The notes under the pieces: generated by a model
What the model saw: only the letters and a program-made list of their open reading frames with translations
What the model was told of the DNA's origin: nothing
Databases searched by the model: none
Shown: piece by piece, positions 1-9,276 of the stretch
Layout: the number at the start of each line of letters is the position of its first letter
Position numbering within the stretch: the stretch's first letter is position 1
Origin: Desulfuromonas sp. TF
GTDB lineage: Bacteria > Desulfobacterota > Desulfuromonadia > Desulfuromonadales > ATBO01
Assembly (NCBI RefSeq): GCF_000472285.1
Contig: NZ_KI421412.1
Span: 324,048-387,219, forward strand
Reading direction: 5' to 3'
DNA length: 63,172 nt
Translations under genes and position numbers: made by a program

Positions 1-341
1 CTGCCGCCGGTCAGGTTCCTGCCGAGGCTGATGAGCTCAGCCAGCAGGGCGGGCTGATCATTGATGGCGAACGGCGCCAGGTCGGGATAGTTTTTGGTGG
101 GGTCCGGCTGCCCCGTTCCCAAAGTGCCCTTGTCCAGCTCTTTGGCCATCTCCAACCAATAGTAGGCATCGTATTCCGTCATGGTTATGACGTCGTCTAC
201 TACATAATAACTGCTCTTTTCCATCCAGTGAGAATAGGTCGAATACCTTTTATGAAAGGATATTCCATAAACGACAAGTACTCCGGCCAATAACACGAGA
301 AGATGTCTTTTATTCCAACCCATGGTTCCCAGACTGTTCAT
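1..341 (-). CDS. STT3-like oligosaccharyltransferase, N-terminal part (cut by window edge)
   Basis: Only the first 113 codons are present. One membrane segment (about residues 13-28) is followed by an exoplasmic stretch with E56-Y57-D58 and then AYYWLEMAKEL. This resembles the first acidic metal-binding motif and loop of STT3/PglB/AglB oligosaccharyltransferases, which move lipid-linked glycans onto proteins outside the cytoplasmic membrane. The start at 341 is preceded by GAGGTG at good spacing, and the gene lies 18 bases behind the last TMTC-like gene, so it is probably co-transcribed with it. The assignment rests on this short N-terminus. Another GT-C glycosyltransferase (for example a PMT/ArnT type) is possible. 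The missing WWDYG-type motif would lie outside the window. Confidence 0.5.
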   Translation of the reverse strand, partial: MNSLGTMGWNKRHLLVLLAGVLVVYGISFHKRYSTYSHWMEKSSYYVVDDVITMTEYDAYYWLEMAKELDKGTLGTGQPDPTKNYPDLAPFAINDQPALLAELISLGRNLTGG

Positions 342-359
342 AGCACCTCTGTAGATGAA

Positions 360-2237
360 TCAATTGCGCTCTCTCGACGGCCGCCAGGAAGCCTTCATAT
401 TCAGCAGGCGGATCAAATCGGCTTTCATCTCGGGACGGTCAAATTGCGAGACGATCTCGAGCTCTCTCCTGGCGGCGTCGACATCGCCGAGAAAGGCATA
501 GGCGACGCCGAGATGATAATGAACCTCGACGATTTTGCCGAGCCGATCGAGATTCTCTTCCAGCAGGGCTACCGTCTGGGGGAAGAGCCTCAGCTGGTTG
601 TACGCCATCCCCAGTATGACCAGGGCCGTGGTAGAGTCGGGATCAATCCGGATCGCGGTCTTCAGCAAAGGCACGGCTTCGGAGCTCCGATCGGTCATGA
701 TGTAAGCGTATCCGAGATTGTGGTAGGCTTCGGGCTTAAAAAAGGGATCCAGCTCCAGGGCCCGTCTCAGTGAAGCTATCGCCTCGGGAAACCGACCCTT
801 TCTGTTCAGAATCTCGCCCAGGTTATTGTATCCTCGGGCTTTTTCGGGAGATTTTGCCACCACATCCTGCCAGAGGCTGACGCCGTCCCCCCAAACATCG
901 TTGCGCTGATAGGTCGCGAAACCAAAAGCGAAGGACAACAGCAGGGTCATCCCGAGGATGAGACGGGGAACTCCGGCCGAACCGCTGAATTTGACAATTA
1001 CAAGAGATAAGGCCACGGAAAAGGCCGCGAACAGACCGAAGGAGGGGAGGTAGAGACGATGCTCGGCGATGACGTCCACAAGCGGGACAAGGCTCGACTC
1101 CACGGCCAGGGTGAGAAAAAACCAGCAGAGGCCGAAGGAAACCAGGCGGAGCGACGGGTCGACGGTGACGGAGGAGCCGGGGACGGTTCTGGAGCAGGGC
1201 GCATCGCCACCGGTTGAGGGGCTGGCGGAGCGGGTTCGCCAGAGAATGTACATGGCCAGGGAAAACATCGCAATCAGCAACAGGAACGACAGCAGAACCG
1301 GCGGGGTGAAAAACCGTGAATAATGGGGATAGTCGTAGTCGAGATTCTGGTTGACCGGCAGAACGAGCAGGCGCAGGTACGTGACCATCACCCGGAATTG
1401 GGTCAGCAGATAGTCCATTCTCGACAGGGTTCCGGCCGCTAGTGTCTTCTCGCTGAGGTCTGCCAGCAGCTGCCCCTTCGATGGAGTGCTCGTCAGAACG
1501 CTTATCGGCACCACGGGCAGGGTGGCCAGGAGCGGCGACAGATTCAGCAATCGTCTTTTCCAATCTCCCGTGAAAAAGCATGCTTCGTACAGCACGGCTG
1601 CAAGAGGCAGGGTGAAGGCGATCTCCTTGGTTTTCATGGCCAGGATTGCACATCCGACAGACCCCGCCGTGAGGATGAGGCCTTTTCGGGAGAAGATCTT
1701 CTCTTTTTCTCCGTCAAGAGCCAGCCTGCTCTTGACGTACAGCGCCATCGACAGCAGGTAAAACATTGTCGTCATGGACGCCATGCGCTGGACGATATAG
1801 GTCACCGCCTGGGTTTGGACCGGGTGCACGACGAACAGCAAGCCGGCCAGCAGCGCCACCAGGTTCGCGTGCGGCGCGAGCCGGCTCATGCGCAATCGCG
1901 GGGTCCTGAAGGTAAGCCGGGTCAGGTAAAAGGCCAATACAGCCGTGAACAGGTGGATAGAGAGGTTGACGAGGTGATATCCGACGACATTGAGCCCGCC
2001 AAAATAGTGGTTGAGGGCAAAGGAGAGATATCCGAGGATCCTGGGCGGATATAGATCCCCTTCCGTATGATCGGAGAAGAAGTTTTGCAGATCCTGAATG
2101 ACGGGATTGGAGGCAATGACATAGGTGTCATCCATCACAAAAGGAACCTGGAAGGTGTTGGCGTAGGCGATGCCGCCGGCCAGCAGGATCAGGAGGATTG
2201 CCGGCAGAACCTGCCGGTAGTGGCTAATTGCTTCCAT
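360..2237 (-). CDS. TMTC-like membrane glycosyltransferase with C-terminal TPRs (copy 3)
   Basis: A 625-residue protein with an N-terminal membrane anchor, a conserved acidic pair D36-D37 just outside the membrane (FVMDD context), about ten further hydrophobic segments, and a C-terminal domain of tetratricopeptide repeats from about residue 465. This is the layout of TMTC-type O-mannosyltransferases (GT-C fold, GT105), where the acidic pair is the catalytic motif and the TPRs face the exoplasm. It is the shortest of three tandem paralogues and overlaps the preceding one by 14 bases. The donor and target are unknown. Position after the cytochrome genes suggests surface cytochromes or other exported proteins as acceptors, which is inference. 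Family call is firm for 'GT-C plus TPR', less so for mannose. Confidence 0.75.
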   Translation of the reverse strand: MEAISHYRQVLPAILLILLAGGIAYANTFQVPFVMDDTYVIASNPVIQDLQNFFSDHTEGDLYPPRILGYLSFALNHYFGGLNVVGYHLVNLSIHLFTAVLAFYLTRLTFRTPRLRMSRLAPHANLVALLAGLLFVVHPVQTQAVTYIVQRMASMTTMFYLLSMALYVKSRLALDGEKEKIFSRKGLILTAGSVGCAILAMKTKEIAFTLPLAAVLYEACFFTGDWKRRLLNLSPLLATLPVVPISVLTSTPSKGQLLADLSEKTLAAGTLSRMDYLLTQFRVMVTYLRLLVLPVNQNLDYDYPHYSRFFTPPVLLSFLLLIAMFSLAMYILWRTRSASPSTGGDAPCSRTVPGSSVTVDPSLRLVSFGLCWFFLTLAVESSLVPLVDVIAEHRLYLPSFGLFAAFSVALSLVIVKFSGSAGVPRLILGMTLLLSFAFGFATYQRNDVWGDGVSLWQDVVAKSPEKARGYNNLGEILNRKGRFPEAIASLRRALELDPFFKPEAYHNLGYAYIMTDRSSEAVPLLKTAIRIDPDSTTALVILGMAYNQLRLFPQTVALLEENLDRLGKIVEVHYHLGVAYAFLGDVDAARRELEIVSQFDRPEMKADLIRLLNMKASWRPSRERN

Positions 2238-4170
2238 GGATGAAACCGTGGTTCGACTTCGATCCCAGCAGGCCCGACAGGGTAGCGGCGAAAGCGGAAT
2301 CGAATCGGGTCAGTATGTCCAGTTCTCGCATTGCGGCCTGACGGTTTCCGAGGAAAGCGTAAGCGGCGCCCAGATAGAATCGAGCCTCGGGCTCTTCTTT
2401 GACCCGATCGAGGTTCTGTTCCAGAAACGCGATCACATCGCGAAACCTGCCCCCCCGCATCAGAGCCGCGCCCAATTTCACATAGGCCTCCGTGAATTGC
2501 GGCTGGAGCCTGATGGCGGCCTGCAGCAGCGGCAGCGCGTCATCGGGCCGATCGCTGACCAGGTAGAGGTCGGCCAGGTTGTAGTAGGCCTTGTAATACC
2601 CGGGTTCGACCTCGATGGCCCGGGACATCATCCTGAAGGCGTCCGTCCTCCTGCCGGCCTGCTCCAGAGCGACGCCGAGATTGTTGGAGGCTCTGCCTTT
2701 GTTTGGGGATTTTTCGACCACATCCGTCCACAGGCGGACGGCATTCCCCCAGACGTGGTTGCGCTGCCAGGTGGCAAACCCAAGGGTCATCACCAGCGCC
2801 AGCGAAACCAGGGCCAGGCATTTCGCGCCGGTCGGCCGGCTAAGGTTCCGGGCCAGCAGGTAAAGGGCCGTGGCAAAGGCTGCTGCGATGCCGACGCTTG
2901 GCAGGTAGAGGCGATGTTCAACCAGCACGTCGACGATCGGAACAAAACTTGATTCGACGGCGAGGGCCAGGAAGAACCAGCAGAAGCCGAAGGCGACCAG
3001 TCGTGCCGCAGGATCGACGAGGCACGACGGGAGCCGCGCCCTGAGCGTCGAGGAAGCGCCGGCCCTCCGGGTGGCAAGGAACAGGAACATGGCCGCGCCG
3101 AAGAAGGCCGCCAGGAGCAGGAAGGAGAAAATGACCGGAGGGGTAAAAAAGGTCGCGTACACCGGGTGGTCGTAGTCGAGATTCTGGTTGACCGGAAAAA
3201 CCAGCAGCCGCAGGTAGGTAACAAGCACGCGGAACTGGGTGAACAGGTAATCGAGCCGGGAGATGTCGCTGCCGACCCGCAGCTGGTCGCCGGCGTCCAG
3301 CAGGATATGGTCGGAGGTCCCGCCGACACCGAGGATGGTCAGCGGAATGACGGGCAGGGTCGCCAGAAGCGGCGCCAGGTAAACCATGCGCTTTCGCAGC
3401 GCACCATGGAAGAAACAGAGCTCGTAGAGGAAAACAGCCAGAGGCAGGGTGAAGGCTATCGGCTTGGTCAGCATCGCCAGGACCGCGGAAAGAACCGCCC
3501 CGAAAATCAGCAAAACGGGCTTGATTCTTACCTTCGCGGCTGTGGCAGGTTCCTTCTCTGCCGGTTCCCGTTCACCGGAGCCTCCCCTCTCGCCGGATAG
3601 TCTGGCCATCACGTACAGGACGATGGACAACAGGTAAAACATGGTTGCCAGCGAGGTCATCCTCTGCACGATGTAGGTCACGGACTGAGTCTGGACCGGA
3701 TGAACGACGAACAGCAATGCGGCGAACAGGGGGATGAAAGATCGTCTGGAGGCGAAAAACGAAAGAATTCCCGGCTGCGTTTCCGGTCCCGCCGTCGGCT
3801 GCCTGTGGTGGTCCTCGAAAAATGGGGTGCAAAAGGTCAGTCGCAGCAGGGCGTAAACCAGCAGACCGGAAATCAAATGAATTATCAGATTAACCGCGTG
3901 ATAGCCGGTTACGTCAAGACCGCCGAAGTGGTAATTAAGAGCAAAACTCAGGTAGGCGACGCTCCGACCCGGCAGAAAGTATCCCGATCCGTACGGATAA
4001 AAGTTGGCGAGACTCCTGATCGCCTTATTGTTGACGATCGATGGCGTATCATCGAGAACAAAGGGCGCCTGGAAGGTGTTGGCATAAACGATAATGCCGG
4101 CCGACAGAATCAGCAGAGTGACAATCGATCGCCGCAGGCGGGGGTTAGTGAGTTCCATTGGAAAATCCAT
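2224..4170 (-). CDS. TMTC-like membrane glycosyltransferase with C-terminal TPRs (copy 2)
   Basis: About 648 residues from the ATG at 4170, which has AGGA upstream; an ATG four codons later (4158) is possible. It has the same architecture as its two neighbours: a first membrane helix ending in YANTF, an acidic pair D40-D41 (FVLDD context), many hydrophobic helices including the FVVHPVQTQSVTYIVQR stretch shared by all three, and C-terminal TPRs with WG...A-type repeats. Its 5' end overlaps the upstream paralogue's stop and its 3' end overlaps the downstream paralogue's start, so translation is probably coupled. The genes are clearly tandem duplicates but have diverged strongly, which points to different acceptors or successive sugar additions rather than dosage. 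Activity is inferred from family only. Confidence 0.75.
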   Translation of the reverse strand: MDFPMELTNPRLRRSIVTLLILSAGIIVYANTFQAPFVLDDTPSIVNNKAIRSLANFYPYGSGYFLPGRSVAYLSFALNYHFGGLDVTGYHAVNLIIHLISGLLVYALLRLTFCTPFFEDHHRQPTAGPETQPGILSFFASRRSFIPLFAALLFVVHPVQTQSVTYIVQRMTSLATMFYLLSIVLYVMARLSGERGGSGEREPAEKEPATAAKVRIKPVLLIFGAVLSAVLAMLTKPIAFTLPLAVFLYELCFFHGALRKRMVYLAPLLATLPVIPLTILGVGGTSDHILLDAGDQLRVGSDISRLDYLFTQFRVLVTYLRLLVFPVNQNLDYDHPVYATFFTPPVIFSFLLLAAFFGAAMFLFLATRRAGASSTLRARLPSCLVDPAARLVAFGFCWFFLALAVESSFVPIVDVLVEHRLYLPSVGIAAAFATALYLLARNLSRPTGAKCLALVSLALVMTLGFATWQRNHVWGNAVRLWTDVVEKSPNKGRASNNLGVALEQAGRRTDAFRMMSRAIEVEPGYYKAYYNLADLYLVSDRPDDALPLLQAAIRLQPQFTEAYVKLGAALMRGGRFRDVIAFLEQNLDRVKEEPEARFYLGAAYAFLGNRQAAMRELDILTRFDSAFAATLSGLLGSKSNHGFIHGSN

Positions 4171-6319
4171 GAGGCGAATTCCTGCCGAGCAGGCCGGCCA
4201 GGGTTGCGGCCAGTTTGGCATCGAGCGAGGAGACGATGTTCAGTTCCCGCAGGGCCGCCTCCCGGTTACCCAGGAAGGCGTAAGCCGAGCCGAGGTAGAA
4301 ATGAGCTTCGGCATTCCCGCCTACACGATCGATGTTCTGCTCAAAGAAGGAGATGACTTCAGGGAACCTCCCCGACCGCATCAGGGACGCCCCGTACAGG
4401 ACATAACCTTTCTTTTCCTCGGGATTGAGCTGCTGGTAGACCTGCAGCAGGGGTAAAGACAGCTCCGGACGCCCTTCGGCCAGGTACAGGTCAGCGAGAT
4501 TATAATAAGCCCTGAAATAATAAGGATCAACCTCGATGGCCGTGGAGAAGGCTTTGGTGGCTTCCATCGTCCTGCCCTCCTTGGCCAGGGCCACACCAAG
4601 ATTGTTGTTCGTTCTGCCTCTGTCCGGTGATTTCGCGACGGCATCCTCCCACAAGCTGACGCGATCCCTCCAGACGTGATTCCGTTGATACGCCGCAAAA
4701 CCAAGGCTCAGCACCAGGACGATCGCGACCGGAAAGAGTATTCTGCCGATGGACGGACCGGAGAATTTCTCGACCAGCAGATACAACAGGGTGGCAAAAA
4801 CAGCAGAGGCGCCGAAGCCGGGCAGATACAGGCGATGCTCCATGATCACGTCCGGGAGCGGAACAAAGCTTGATTCCACTGCCAGCGTGATAAAAAACCA
4901 CAGGATGCCGAAAGCGACGAGGCGCAGAGCCGGGTCAACGTTGGCAGCCCCCCGTGATGAGGACGGCACGCCGTGATCACGCCCGGCAAGAGACTGAGAT
5001 GCGTCACCTGCTCGCGTTGCCCGGAACAGGTAGGCGGCCAACCCGAAGAGGGCCGTCAGGAACAGAAACGACAGAAAGACCGGCGTGGTGAAAAATTTAT
5101 CGTAGAAAGGGTACTGGTGATCGATGTTCTGGTTGACGGGCAGAACCAGCAGCCGAATATAGGTGATCAGCACCCTGAACTGCGTAAAGAGATAAACTTT
5201 CCTGGGCATGACCGTGTGGGACCGCAGCCGGTCCCCGGTGGCCGAGAAGAAATCTCCATCAGGACTGACAGGGTTGCCGGGACTGAAGCCGCTTCTGGGA
5301 GCGACTTCGCCTGCCGGCTTGATCCTTGCCGCGCCCTTGGCCTCTTCCGGGGGGTCGACCTTCCTGGCGGTTAGGCTGATCTCCGGCAGGCTGAAGTCGG
5401 GAAGGCCGCTGATCCCGAGCAGGGAGATCGGCACGACAGGAAGGGTCAGCAGGACCGGCAGGAGGAAGCACAAGCGCCATCTCCACGGGCCCCGGAAAAA
5501 AGAGACCTCGTACAGCAGCGCCAACAGGGGCAGGGTAAAAGCAATTTCCTTGGTTTTCATGGCCAGTACTGCGCACACGACCGCGCCGGCGAGGAGCAGC
5601 GCATGGATCCCCTTCGTTTTCACCCTGGCAAGCGCGGAGACGTTTCTCTTGCTGGTATCTGAGGGGGCACTCTTCTTAGGCAAAGAGGGGCTGCGTGAGG
5701 CCTCGACGCCCAGGCGCATCTGCACATACAGCACCATCGACAACAGGTAAAACAGAACAGCAAGGGACGTCTCGCGCTGGACGATATAGGTCACTGCCTG
5801 CGTCTGGATCGGGTGCACAGTGAACAGAAGTGCGGCAAACAGGGGGATAAAACGCTCACGGGAAGCGAGACTGGAGAAGAACGAAGGAGGCGTTTCTTCC
5901 AGAACCTGGGACCCTGACCCATTGGCCCTGAAATAGGGGGTACGAAAGGTCTGGCGCAAAAGAGCATAGACCAGAAGGGCCGTGATAAGATGAATGCTCA
6001 GGTTGACCAGGTGATAACCGGTGACATCCAGACCCTGAAAATGGTAGTTGAGGGCGAAAGTAAAAATCGCTACAAAACGGTTAGGGTTGTCTATTTTATA
6101 CTGGAGAGGATTAGTGTAAAAATTGTCGAGATTTGTAATAAATATATTGTTTGTAATCTCTCTGAAGTCATCGAGAACAAAAGGTACATGAAAGGTGTTC
6201 GAATAGACGGCGATGCCGGCAATCAGGATCAGCAGAACTGCTGTAAGAGAGTGATTGAAATGATGCTTGATGTTCAAATTCCGTGGCTCCGTACTGCATT
6301 TAGGGTAGGATGTATGCAC
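4145..6319 (-). CDS. TMTC-like membrane glycosyltransferase with C-terminal TPRs (copy 1)
   Basis: The longest of the three paralogues (up to 724 residues). The listed start is a GTG; a TTG at 6277 has a better ribosome site (GGAG nine bases upstream) and gives a protein beginning LNIKHHFNHS, so the true start is uncertain. An acidic pair follows the first helix (FVLDD). A hydrophilic insertion of about 60 residues lies in the middle, in the same place where the other copies have shorter loops. TPRs occupy the last about 170 residues. The first 250 bases of the gene are AT-rich compared with its neighbours. It follows resB with a gap of about 70 bases and heads the glycosyltransferase block. 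Confidence 0.72.
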   Translation of the reverse strand: MHTSYPKCSTEPRNLNIKHHFNHSLTAVLLILIAGIAVYSNTFHVPFVLDDFREITNNIFITNLDNFYTNPLQYKIDNPNRFVAIFTFALNYHFQGLDVTGYHLVNLSIHLITALLVYALLRQTFRTPYFRANGSGSQVLEETPPSFFSSLASRERFIPLFAALLFTVHPIQTQAVTYIVQRETSLAVLFYLLSMVLYVQMRLGVEASRSPSLPKKSAPSDTSKRNVSALARVKTKGIHALLLAGAVVCAVLAMKTKEIAFTLPLLALLYEVSFFRGPWRWRLCFLLPVLLTLPVVPISLLGISGLPDFSLPEISLTARKVDPPEEAKGAARIKPAGEVAPRSGFSPGNPVSPDGDFFSATGDRLRSHTVMPRKVYLFTQFRVLITYIRLLVLPVNQNIDHQYPFYDKFFTTPVFLSFLFLTALFGLAAYLFRATRAGDASQSLAGRDHGVPSSSRGAANVDPALRLVAFGILWFFITLAVESSFVPLPDVIMEHRLYLPGFGASAVFATLLYLLVEKFSGPSIGRILFPVAIVLVLSLGFAAYQRNHVWRDRVSLWEDAVAKSPDRGRTNNNLGVALAKEGRTMEATKAFSTAIEVDPYYFRAYYNLADLYLAEGRPELSLPLLQVYQQLNPEEKKGYVLYGASLMRSGRFPEVISFFEQNIDRVGGNAEAHFYLGSAYAFLGNREAALRELNIVSSLDAKLAATLAGLLGRNSPHGFSNGTH

Positions 6320-6391
6320 GTCAACGAGCTAAAACACCTTCCGAACAATAACCTGGACTTCAACTCAACCAGAAAAGTGCCCGAATTATCT

Positions 6392-7828
6392 TCATTTCCA
6401 GCAGGTCCGTTCTTGCACTCTGCCTGCTTTGGCACTTTGGATGTCGCGATAGACCGGATCATCGGGAGCGAGACCGGAGCCGGAGACCAGGGTCGGATCC
6501 CTGTCGATGCTGGCGCCCAGCTCTTCAAACCGACCCTCGAAAGCGAGTTTGTTCTTGTTGCTGGTGCCGCAGAGCAGGATTGCCGACTCCCGTGGCCCTT
6601 TCGGGGTAATCCTGACCCAGAGCCTGCGGTGCGAGAGGAAGAAGCTGACGGCCAGGCCGGCGACCAGCAGAATGCAGCCGCTGAAGACGAGCGGGACGCC
6701 TGGATCTTTGGTGACGATGAGCATAGTTTCGTAGTACTGTCGAAACGTGAGAGCATAGTCCATCCCTGACTGCCTTATAGATGCCGTGCCCTTGTTGTCG
6801 ATCCAGAACTCGGATGGCTCATCCCCACCATTTGTGCTGAATCGGATTTTTGCCCTGAGCACGGCCCCTTCCAGGTCGCGCTGCAGTTCCTCAATACGCA
6901 GGAGGGCATGGCCTTCCCGCCAAGGAATATCCCGTTCGGCAGGGACACGGAAAGCCTGTTCTATCTCTGCCGAGCGGTTGCGGACCAGGATGTAGAATTC
7001 CTCGAGTGGGGCGGAGTCGGCAAGATAGAAGGTAAAGCCCTTATGCGCGAGCGGATCATTCACGATGACCGATTTCCGATAAGGGGTTTCGAGTTCGGGA
7101 TCGAAAATGGTCAGGTCCGCCTGGTACTGCCGGATCGATCCGTCCTGATAATGGGTCCTTTCGAACCGGTCGTTTTGCAGATTGAACCCCAGTGGAACCG
7201 GGCGCCTGTTCTCCTGCAGAAAAACATCGCTCGTGACTCTCCCCTCCGGCAGGAAAACGAAAGCCTTCAGGCCGAACTGGGTGCCGAGTAAGGCCCCGAT
7301 CATAATAACCAGGACGCTAAGATGGACAACATATACGCCAAGTCTTGTCCAAGCGCCCTTCTGAAAAAAAAGCAGCACGGACCCGTCTTCCCGGCCCACC
7401 CTCCGCGGATTATTCCAACCGGCTTGGGCCATGCATCCCTGCACTCGCTCCACGGCGTGCTCCGCCGGCAACATGGAACCGGTTCGATGGGTCAGGCCCA
7501 TCTTTTCCAACTGCGGCAGCTCCTCCAGGTTGTCCAGGAATGCCATGCGCCAGACGACGGGCAAGCGCTCGATGCTGCATACGATAAGATTGACGGCAAA
7601 CAGGCACAGCAGAAGGGTAAACCACGTGGAAGTATACATGTTCGTAAGGTCGAACAGGTCCAGGAGCGTGGCAACGTCCGGCCCGAATTCCTCGGCATAG
7701 AAGGAAGGCGACTTTCCTTGTTTTATCACTGTCCCGATGATCGAAGTGGTTGCCAGGACTATCAGGGAGATCAGGGCGAGCCTGATTGAGGCGAAGAAGC
7801 GCCAGACCTTGTTTTTCGTTTTTGACAT
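6392..7828 (-). CDS. resB: ResB/Ccs1-family cytochrome c maturation protein
   Basis: A 478-residue protein starting MSKTKNKVWRFFASIRLAL, with three N-terminal hydrophobic segments (about residues 12-32, 65-85, 170-190), a large exoplasmic domain with the LEDxxPxEEFYIL-like region, and a final membrane helix near residue 385. This is the System II ResB/Ccs1 layout. ResB works with CcsA (ResC) to carry heme across the membrane and attach it to reduced CXXCH cysteines. No ccsA gene is in the window. A ResB copy inside a cytochrome operon may be a dedicated maturation factor for the unusual load of hemes here. The C-terminal tail of about 60 hydrophilic residues is family-typical in Geobacter-like bacteria as far as I recall. 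Confidence 0.88.
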   Translation of the reverse strand: MSKTKNKVWRFFASIRLALISLIVLATTSIIGTVIKQGKSPSFYAEEFGPDVATLLDLFDLTNMYTSTWFTLLLCLFAVNLIVCSIERLPVVWRMAFLDNLEELPQLEKMGLTHRTGSMLPAEHAVERVQGCMAQAGWNNPRRVGREDGSVLLFFQKGAWTRLGVYVVHLSVLVIMIGALLGTQFGLKAFVFLPEGRVTSDVFLQENRRPVPLGFNLQNDRFERTHYQDGSIRQYQADLTIFDPELETPYRKSVIVNDPLAHKGFTFYLADSAPLEEFYILVRNRSAEIEQAFRVPAERDIPWREGHALLRIEELQRDLEGAVLRAKIRFSTNGGDEPSEFWIDNKGTASIRQSGMDYALTFRQYYETMLIVTKDPGVPLVFSGCILLVAGLAVSFFLSHRRLWVRITPKGPRESAILLCGTSNKNKLAFEGRFEELGASIDRDPTLVSGSGLAPDDPVYRDIQSAKAGRVQERTCWK

Positions 7829-7870
7829 GATATTCCGTGTTTAAATGCCCCGGCGGTTCCCGAGAAAAGG

Positions 7871-9181
7871 TTAGAAGGTCTTTCGTCCTGATCGCAGGGT
7901 CGGATCCGATATCCAACTGTCATCCATGCCATGGCTGTGGCAGTTGCCGCAGTCGATGTGCTTGGTTCCAGGAGAATGGCAGTCGTTGCACCCATTTTGG
8001 GCATAGGGGGCATCGGCAACAAGGTGATGGACGTATTCCCATGTGTCGGGATTGCTTCCTTCTCCCGCAGCCAGGTCATCGGGATGACAACGCTTGCAGA
8101 CATAGCTCTTGGTTTCGGTAGAGACTTCCGTGACGACTCCCTCCAAATCCTCACCATTGATCCGCCGCCGCAGCATCATGGTGTTTTCAGATCCGTGGGA
8201 TTCATGGCAATCAAGGCAGGAGAGGACGAAATTGGTATTGCCCGCCAGGGAGTAAGGATCGCGAAGGTTATCGGCGCCGTCCCTCGGGGCCGTGCCATGC
8301 TTGTCGTGGAGGGTCACGGAGTCGTAGCTGGCATCATCCCAATTGATCGGCCTGATGTCACGGCCGAGGCTTGTGCTTGCAATGATGTTGTCATAGTCGT
8401 GGCAGGTTGTGCAGAAGCCCGCATAATCAGGCGTATTGCTTCCGTTGGGGGCTCCCTCGCCCGCCGGCTCCCGATCGGTGCCCAAAGAATAAGGGGCCTC
8501 ATAGCCGGCGAGATAGTTCGACATCACTTCGGTTTCCCCCCATAACGCGGCAGCTGCCGGTTTGGTGATGGCGCTCAGAAGAGGAAATCCGGTTTGGGAG
8601 CTGTCCCAGTTGCGCTTGGCAAGGTGCGGATCATGGCAGGCACTGCACGGATTGCCACGTTTGGCGAACCACGATGAATAGGACGGGTCGTTGCTCAGGA
8701 AATTCCAGATGTCATACAGGTTGTGGTAAGAGGCCTGGTTGAAAGCGTCCAGGATCGATTGAGGGCCGCTCAAGGCATCGGCTCCGCCGAAAACTTCACT
8801 GTAATCCCTGTTATCCACTTGTTGACCGGAACTGCCGGAGTGGCAGTAAAAGCAGAAATTGTCGGACTCGAGGTAAATGTTCTGGGTGCGTCCCGTGTTG
8901 AAGTTTTCGGCAAAAAGAGCATGAGGAGCTGCTCCGTCGGCAGGATCGGGCTCCACCCCCTGAATGCTGGCGTGCTGCTCATGACAGTGGGCACAGTTGC
9001 CGGTAGCATAATTGCCCGTGCTGGAACGACTGACGCCGTAGCCGGAGATGCCGTCTCCATAGTTGCCGTGGGCGGAATCGAGGTATGGACCTCCCCACAC
9101 CGTGGATGCAGCCAGGACTATCCCCCCGAGCATGGAGACCACAAGGCCAAGGTATTTTGCTGAATCAGAAGATTTGAGCAT
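7871..9181 (-). CDS. Octaheme c-type cytochrome, exported
   Basis: The start at 9181 (MLKSSDSAKYL) is chosen because AGAGG sits seven bases upstream; in-frame ATGs at 9199 and 9211 lie upstream without a good site. The 436-residue product has a signal peptide and eight CXXCH motifs (CAHCH, CFYCH, CSACH, CTTCH, CLDCH, CKRCH, CNDCH, CGNCH). The wide spacing between motifs and isolated histidines are typical of extracellular or periplasmic electron-transfer cytochromes of Geobacter-like bacteria rather than of the packed c3/c7 type. It lies between an NHL gene and resB in the same orientation. No named orthologue is recognised. Its location (periplasm, surface or secreted) cannot be read from the sequence: there is no lipobox. 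Confidence 0.85.
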   Translation of the reverse strand: MLKSSDSAKYLGLVVSMLGGIVLAASTVWGGPYLDSAHGNYGDGISGYGVSRSSTGNYATGNCAHCHEQHASIQGVEPDPADGAAPHALFAENFNTGRTQNIYLESDNFCFYCHSGSSGQQVDNRDYSEVFGGADALSGPQSILDAFNQASYHNLYDIWNFLSNDPSYSSWFAKRGNPCSACHDPHLAKRNWDSSQTGFPLLSAITKPAAAALWGETEVMSNYLAGYEAPYSLGTDREPAGEGAPNGSNTPDYAGFCTTCHDYDNIIASTSLGRDIRPINWDDASYDSVTLHDKHGTAPRDGADNLRDPYSLAGNTNFVLSCLDCHESHGSENTMMLRRRINGEDLEGVVTEVSTETKSYVCKRCHPDDLAAGEGSNPDTWEYVHHLVADAPYAQNGCNDCHSPGTKHIDCGNCHSHGMDDSWISDPTLRSGRKTF

Positions 9182-9276
9182 CCGTCGACCTCTTTTCATT
9201 CGGCACAACACCCATGATTTCCCGACCCATTCGGGCCAACGAGTCTCTGTTCGAAGGAAGCATCTTCGGACCGGGA

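Noticed and set aside
303-773. Plus-strand open frame opposite the TMTC-like gene
   Set aside because: It lies opposite a well-supported minus-strand gene with TPR repeats and has no ribosome site or family features. Many similar long opposite-strand frames in this GC-rich window were dropped for the same reason.
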